Positions 61,605 to 64,000 of a stretch of 64,000 bases of DNA are shown one piece after another; position 1 is the first letter of the stretch, and each line of letters begins with the position of its first letter. The notes under the pieces were generated by a model. It was not told the DNA's origin. It saw only the letters and a program-made list of their open reading frames with translations, and did not search any database. This DNA is from Kribbella sindirgiensis (GTDB lineage: Bacteria > Actinomycetota > Actinomycetes > Propionibacteriales > Kribbellaceae): positions 62,001 to 126,000 of the forward strand of contig NZ_SJKA01000007.1 in assembly GCF_004331435.1 (NCBI RefSeq). Reading direction: 5' to 3'. A program made the translations under genes and the position numbers.

Positions 61605-61680
61605 AGTCCCGTGCCGAGCCGACCGAACCACCCACGAATTGTCGTCGCTGAGACAGACTCCGGACGGGCACACTGTGCTG

Positions 61681-62166
61681 GTGGATGAGGACGTACTTCG
61701 CTGCTCGGTGCACGATCTCGTGCTGACCTTCCGCGACGGGCTGCGTGCTTTCGTCCCGATCGCAGACCGCCTGGTCATGCCGTGGCACGACGCGTACCAG
61801 CACCCGGATTGGGAGCGGGTGGCCTGGGCGATGTTCGACTCGATCGTGCGATCGCCGATCGAGATCGAGACCGGTCGGATCGACGGCGAGCACCCGCTCG
61901 TGAAGTACGACATCGACGTGGACTCGTACGTCGGGGCGAGTTGGATCGCCGTACACCTGCCGGACCGCGACGGCGCGCTTCCGATGATTCGGTTGACCTC
62001 GAACGACCTGCCGTTCGACTCGGTGCAGGCTGCGGTTGTGGACCCGGTGAGCCTGGAGCGGACGGATTCTGTCGAGGTGCCGCTCGAGGGGGTTCGGTTC
62101 GTTTACATCCGGCGGGCGGAGGGTGTTCCGGACGTCGAGGTACGGGCGATCGAGGCTTACGAATAG
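61681..62166 (+). CDS. Hypothetical soluble protein
   Basis: The 161-residue protein has no signal, helix bundle or motif I recognise. It has a regular alternation of beta strands (VLTFRDGLRAFVPI, GRIDGEHPLVKYDIDVDSYVGASWIAVHL, GVRFVYIRRAEGVPDVEVRAIEAY). GTG at 61681 is my best guess; GTG at 61675 is also in frame, and the open frame extends to 61564, but that part crosses the palindrome and is unlikely. Normal codon use argues for a real gene. Confidence 0.6.
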   Translation: MDEDVLRCSVHDLVLTFRDGLRAFVPIADRLVMPWHDAYQHPDWERVAWAMFDSIVRSPIEIETGRIDGEHPLVKYDIDVDSYVGASWIAVHLPDRDGALPMIRLTSNDLPFDSVQAAVVDPVSLERTDSVEVPLEGVRFVYIRRAEGVPDVEVRAIEAYE

Positions 62167-62184
62167 CTCGCCGGCTTCACGGTC

Positions 62185-62213
62185 TTGACATGCGCGCGTA
62201 ACGTTCGTAGGTT
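62185..62213 (+). promoter_or_regulatory. Consensus-like promoter of the second peptide ABC operon
   Basis: TTGACA (62185-62190) and TAGGTT (62208-62213) are exactly 17 bases apart. The -35 is perfect. Transcription would start near 62220, at the first of three operator-like repeats. Confidence 0.65.
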
Positions 62214-62218
62214 CCTGC

Positions 62219-62272
62219 GCATACGTAAGAGCATCGATCAAATAGCTCATATATGAATGCTCATACGTATGA
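62219..62272. promoter_or_regulatory. Palindromic operator cluster downstream of the promoter
   Basis: TCATACGTATGA (62261-62272) is a perfect 12-base palindrome and TCATATATGA (62247-62256) a perfect 10-base one. A half-like GCATACGTAAG lies at 62219-62229. The three lie at about 14- to 30-base spacing just after the predicted start, so the bound regulator would block elongation or initiation. No regulator gene is in view. Confidence 0.6.
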
Positions 62273-62305
62273 ACGTGCAGCCGCTCTAGTTCTGGGGTGA
62301 GGGAT

Positions 62306-63943
62306 ATGCGCAGTCGGTGGCGGGTCTTGGTAGTGGTTGGTGCGCTGGTGCTGGCCGGGTGTTCAGGCCCCGCGAAGACGCCGGCCACCAACGCAGGTGC
62401 GGCGGTCGTCTACGGCAAGACCGACGGCGGTACGACGTTCGTCCGCAACTACAACGTGATGGGCCCGGCGACGGACAAGGCGCCGAACATGGAGCTCGTG
62501 TACGAGCCGCTGATGCGGGTCGACTACGGCGACGGCGGTGTCGTGAAGCCGTGGCTCGCGCAGAGCTGGGCGTTCTCGGACCAGGGCAAGGCGCTGACCA
62601 TCAAGCTGCGCGGCGATGTCACCTGGTCGGACGGGCAGAAGTTCACCGCGGACGATGTCGTCTACTCGCTCGGTCTCCCGATCGAGAAGCCGGACTTCAG
62701 CATCGCGGGTATCACCTACAAGTCGGTCGCGAAGGTCGACGCCACCACCGTGAAGGTCGTGTTCGCCGAGCCGTCGTACGCGACCCTGAACCAGTTCGCG
62801 AACATCCTGCTCCCGATGGTCCCGAAGCACGTCTGGTCGAGCCAGAACCTGAACACCTGGACGAACCCGGATCCGATCGGCACCGGACCGTTCACGGTGC
62901 AGGAGTTCAAGCCGCAGCAGATCACCCTGCAGGCCCGCTCCGACTACTGGGGCGGCAAGCTCCCGATGACGACGTACAAGATCATCCCGACCAGCGCCGA
63001 CGCGCTGAAAGCCCAACTGCTGAAGGGCGATATCGACTGGGCGTCGGCGAGCTGGCCGAACGGTGAGAAGGAGTACGTCGCCAAGGACCCGGACAAGCAC
63101 CTGTACCAGCTCTACTCCAACGGCGGCGCGATGTCCGTGCTCTTCAACACCGCGAAGGCACCGTTCGACGACGTCCATGTACGACGTGCGCTCGCCCTCA
63201 CGATCGACCGTACGGCGGTCGTCACCACGCTGCAGCGCCCCGGAACCGAGGCGGGGCCGACCGGTCTGTCCGAGCAGCTGTTCGCGGATTGGCTCGACCC
63301 GGCGTACAAGGGCAAGGTCCAGAAGGTCGACGCGACCGCGGCGAAGGCCGAGCTGGCCAAGGGCGGCTGGACGGTCGAGAACGGCGCGCTGGTCAAGGAC
63401 GGCAAGCGGTACCAGCCGAGCATCCTGTTCAACGCCGACTGGGGCTGGGGCAACTACGCCGACATCCTGATCAACACCTGGAAGCAGACGCTCGGGCTGC
63501 AGGTGAAGGGCGCCGGCCAGCCGAGCGCCGGGTACTACGACAAGCAGAACCTGGGCCAGTTCGACCTGGTCGCCGCGTCCACCGGCGGCTCCGGGGTGTA
63601 CGGCGTCTACCGCTTCCTCAGCAGCCGGTACCTGACCCCGGTCGGCAAGTCGGCCACGCTGAACCAGGGCCGGTGGAACGACCCGGAGACCGACAAGATC
63701 ATCGCCGCCATGCAGCGCACCGACAACGTCGACGAGCTGAAGACGCTCGGCCGGCAGCTGCAGAAGATCGTCGTCGACAAGACCCCGTTCAGCCCGATCT
63801 ACAACAACTTCTACTTCGTCGACATCAACGCGACCCGCTGGACCGGCTGGCCGACGCCGGACAACTTCGACCACATCCCGTTCGTCGGGATGGGGCCGGA
63901 CACCATCCTGACGATGCTGAAGCTTCAGCGCCGGGGGAGCTGA
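62306..63943 (+). CDS. Peptide ABC transporter substrate-binding lipoprotein (SBP family 5)
   Basis: The 545-residue protein has a lipoprotein signal (MRSRWRVLVVVGALVLAGC, lipobox VLAGC). The mature part has family 5 signatures: GKALTIKLRGDVTWSDGQKFTADDVVYSL, DPIGTGPFTVQEF and DDVHVRRALALTIDRTAV. Homologues bind peptides, nickel or oligosaccharides, so the substrate is open. ATG at 62306 with GGGGTGA upstream; GTG at 62297 is in frame. It is followed after 2 bases by what looks like a permease gene, so it leads a second importer operon, distinct from that at 4.7-11 kb. Confidence 0.92.
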   Translation: MRSRWRVLVVVGALVLAGCSGPAKTPATNAGAAVVYGKTDGGTTFVRNYNVMGPATDKAPNMELVYEPLMRVDYGDGGVVKPWLAQSWAFSDQGKALTIKLRGDVTWSDGQKFTADDVVYSLGLPIEKPDFSIAGITYKSVAKVDATTVKVVFAEPSYATLNQFANILLPMVPKHVWSSQNLNTWTNPDPIGTGPFTVQEFKPQQITLQARSDYWGGKLPMTTYKIIPTSADALKAQLLKGDIDWASASWPNGEKEYVAKDPDKHLYQLYSNGGAMSVLFNTAKAPFDDVHVRRALALTIDRTAVVTTLQRPGTEAGPTGLSEQLFADWLDPAYKGKVQKVDATAAKAELAKGGWTVENGALVKDGKRYQPSILFNADWGWGNYADILINTWKQTLGLQVKGAGQPSAGYYDKQNLGQFDLVAASTGGSGVYGVYRFLSSRYLTPVGKSATLNQGRWNDPETDKIIAAMQRTDNVDELKTLGRQLQKIVVDKTPFSPIYNNFYFVDINATRWTGWPTPDNFDHIPFVGMGPDTILTMLKLQRRGS

Positions 63944-63945
63944 CC

Positions 63946-63972
63946 GTGCTGACTGTGCTGACTGTGCTGACT
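63946..63972 (+). repeat. Three tandem copies of a 9-base repeat at a start codon
   Basis: GTGCTGACT is repeated three times, followed by GTG again. Each unit adds Val-Leu-Thr and another possible GTG start. Slippage would change the N-terminus without changing the frame. Confidence 0.85.
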
Positions 63973-64000
63973 GTGCGGTGGGCGTTCCTGGCCCGGCGGC
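63946..64000 (+). CDS. Start of a gene, probably an ABC permease (partial)
   Basis: Only 18 codons are visible before the window edge: the frame opens with GTG at 63946 and reads LTVLTVLTVRWAFLARR. Its position directly behind an SBP family 5 gene and the hydrophobic start with basic residues suggest the first permease. Three in-frame GTG codons lie in the repeat described next, so the true start is uncertain. Confidence 0.5.
   Translation, partial: MLTVLTVLTVRWAFLARR

Overview
The window is high-GC chromosomal DNA from an actinomycete. GTG starts are frequent, gene junctions are tightly overlapped (ATGA or GTGA), several promoters look leaderless, and the housekeeping order argS-lysA-hom-thrC-thrB-rho-rpmE-prfA-prmC ... 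tsaC-wecA-atpIBEFHAGDC is the classic actinobacterial one. Protein style and gene content suggest a Kribbella-like member of the Propionibacteriales. That placement is inference from memory, not a database match. I saw no insertion sequence, prophage or CRISPR array.

Layout. 1-4.6 kb (minus): start of a fumarate reductase flavoprotein gene with a small partner gene and a CRP-like site, then zwf, a VOC protein, a PepE-type peptidase and an IclR regulator. 4.7-14.3 kb (plus): one coupled peptide uptake and degradation operon with two permeases, a binding lipoprotein, an M20 peptidase, a fused double ATPase, AroM, an OPT transporter and DUF1177. 14.3-16.7 kb: an ECF42-type sigma factor with its DGPF/YCII partner, two near-identical predicted sigma promoters, a mycothiol-dependent-isomerase-like gene and a decayed VOC gene. 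16.7-22 kb (minus): a two-gene operon of an LCAT-like lipase and a 1304-residue caspase/CHAT-like + STAND NTPase + beta-propeller protein. This is the best candidate here for an undescribed conflict or cell-death system. 22-24.2 kb: a Tat-exported serine hydrolase and its divergent winged-helix regulator.

24.2-29.8 kb: a divergent light/B12-type module. A CarH/LitR-like MerR regulator with the cobalamin W-x9-EH motif leads SRPBCC and SDR genes one way; an FAD oxidoreductase, DUF1365 and cyclopropane-fatty-acid-synthase-like methyltransferase run the other way, with repeated operators lying over both promoters. 29.8-31.6 kb: tRNA-Arg(CCG), a PspC protein, a lipoprotein and a FitAB/VapBC toxin-antitoxin pair with a palindromic operator.

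31.6-42.8 kb: arginyl-tRNA synthetase, aspartate-family amino acid synthesis (lysA, hom, thrC, thrB), rho, rpmE, prfA and prmC. 42.7-48.4 kb (minus): an island interrupting this backbone, holding adenosine deaminase, an AfsR/SARP-like regulator, a lipoprotein and an endonuclease/phosphatase. 48.5-59.3 kb: tsaC-like gene, wecA-like gene, two AtpI-type genes, the full F1Fo ATP synthase operon and DUF2550. 59.3-64 kb: a secreted esterase, a THUMP methyltransferase, a large intergenic palindrome, an unknown gene, and the start of a second peptide ABC operon preceded by a strong promoter and palindromic operators.
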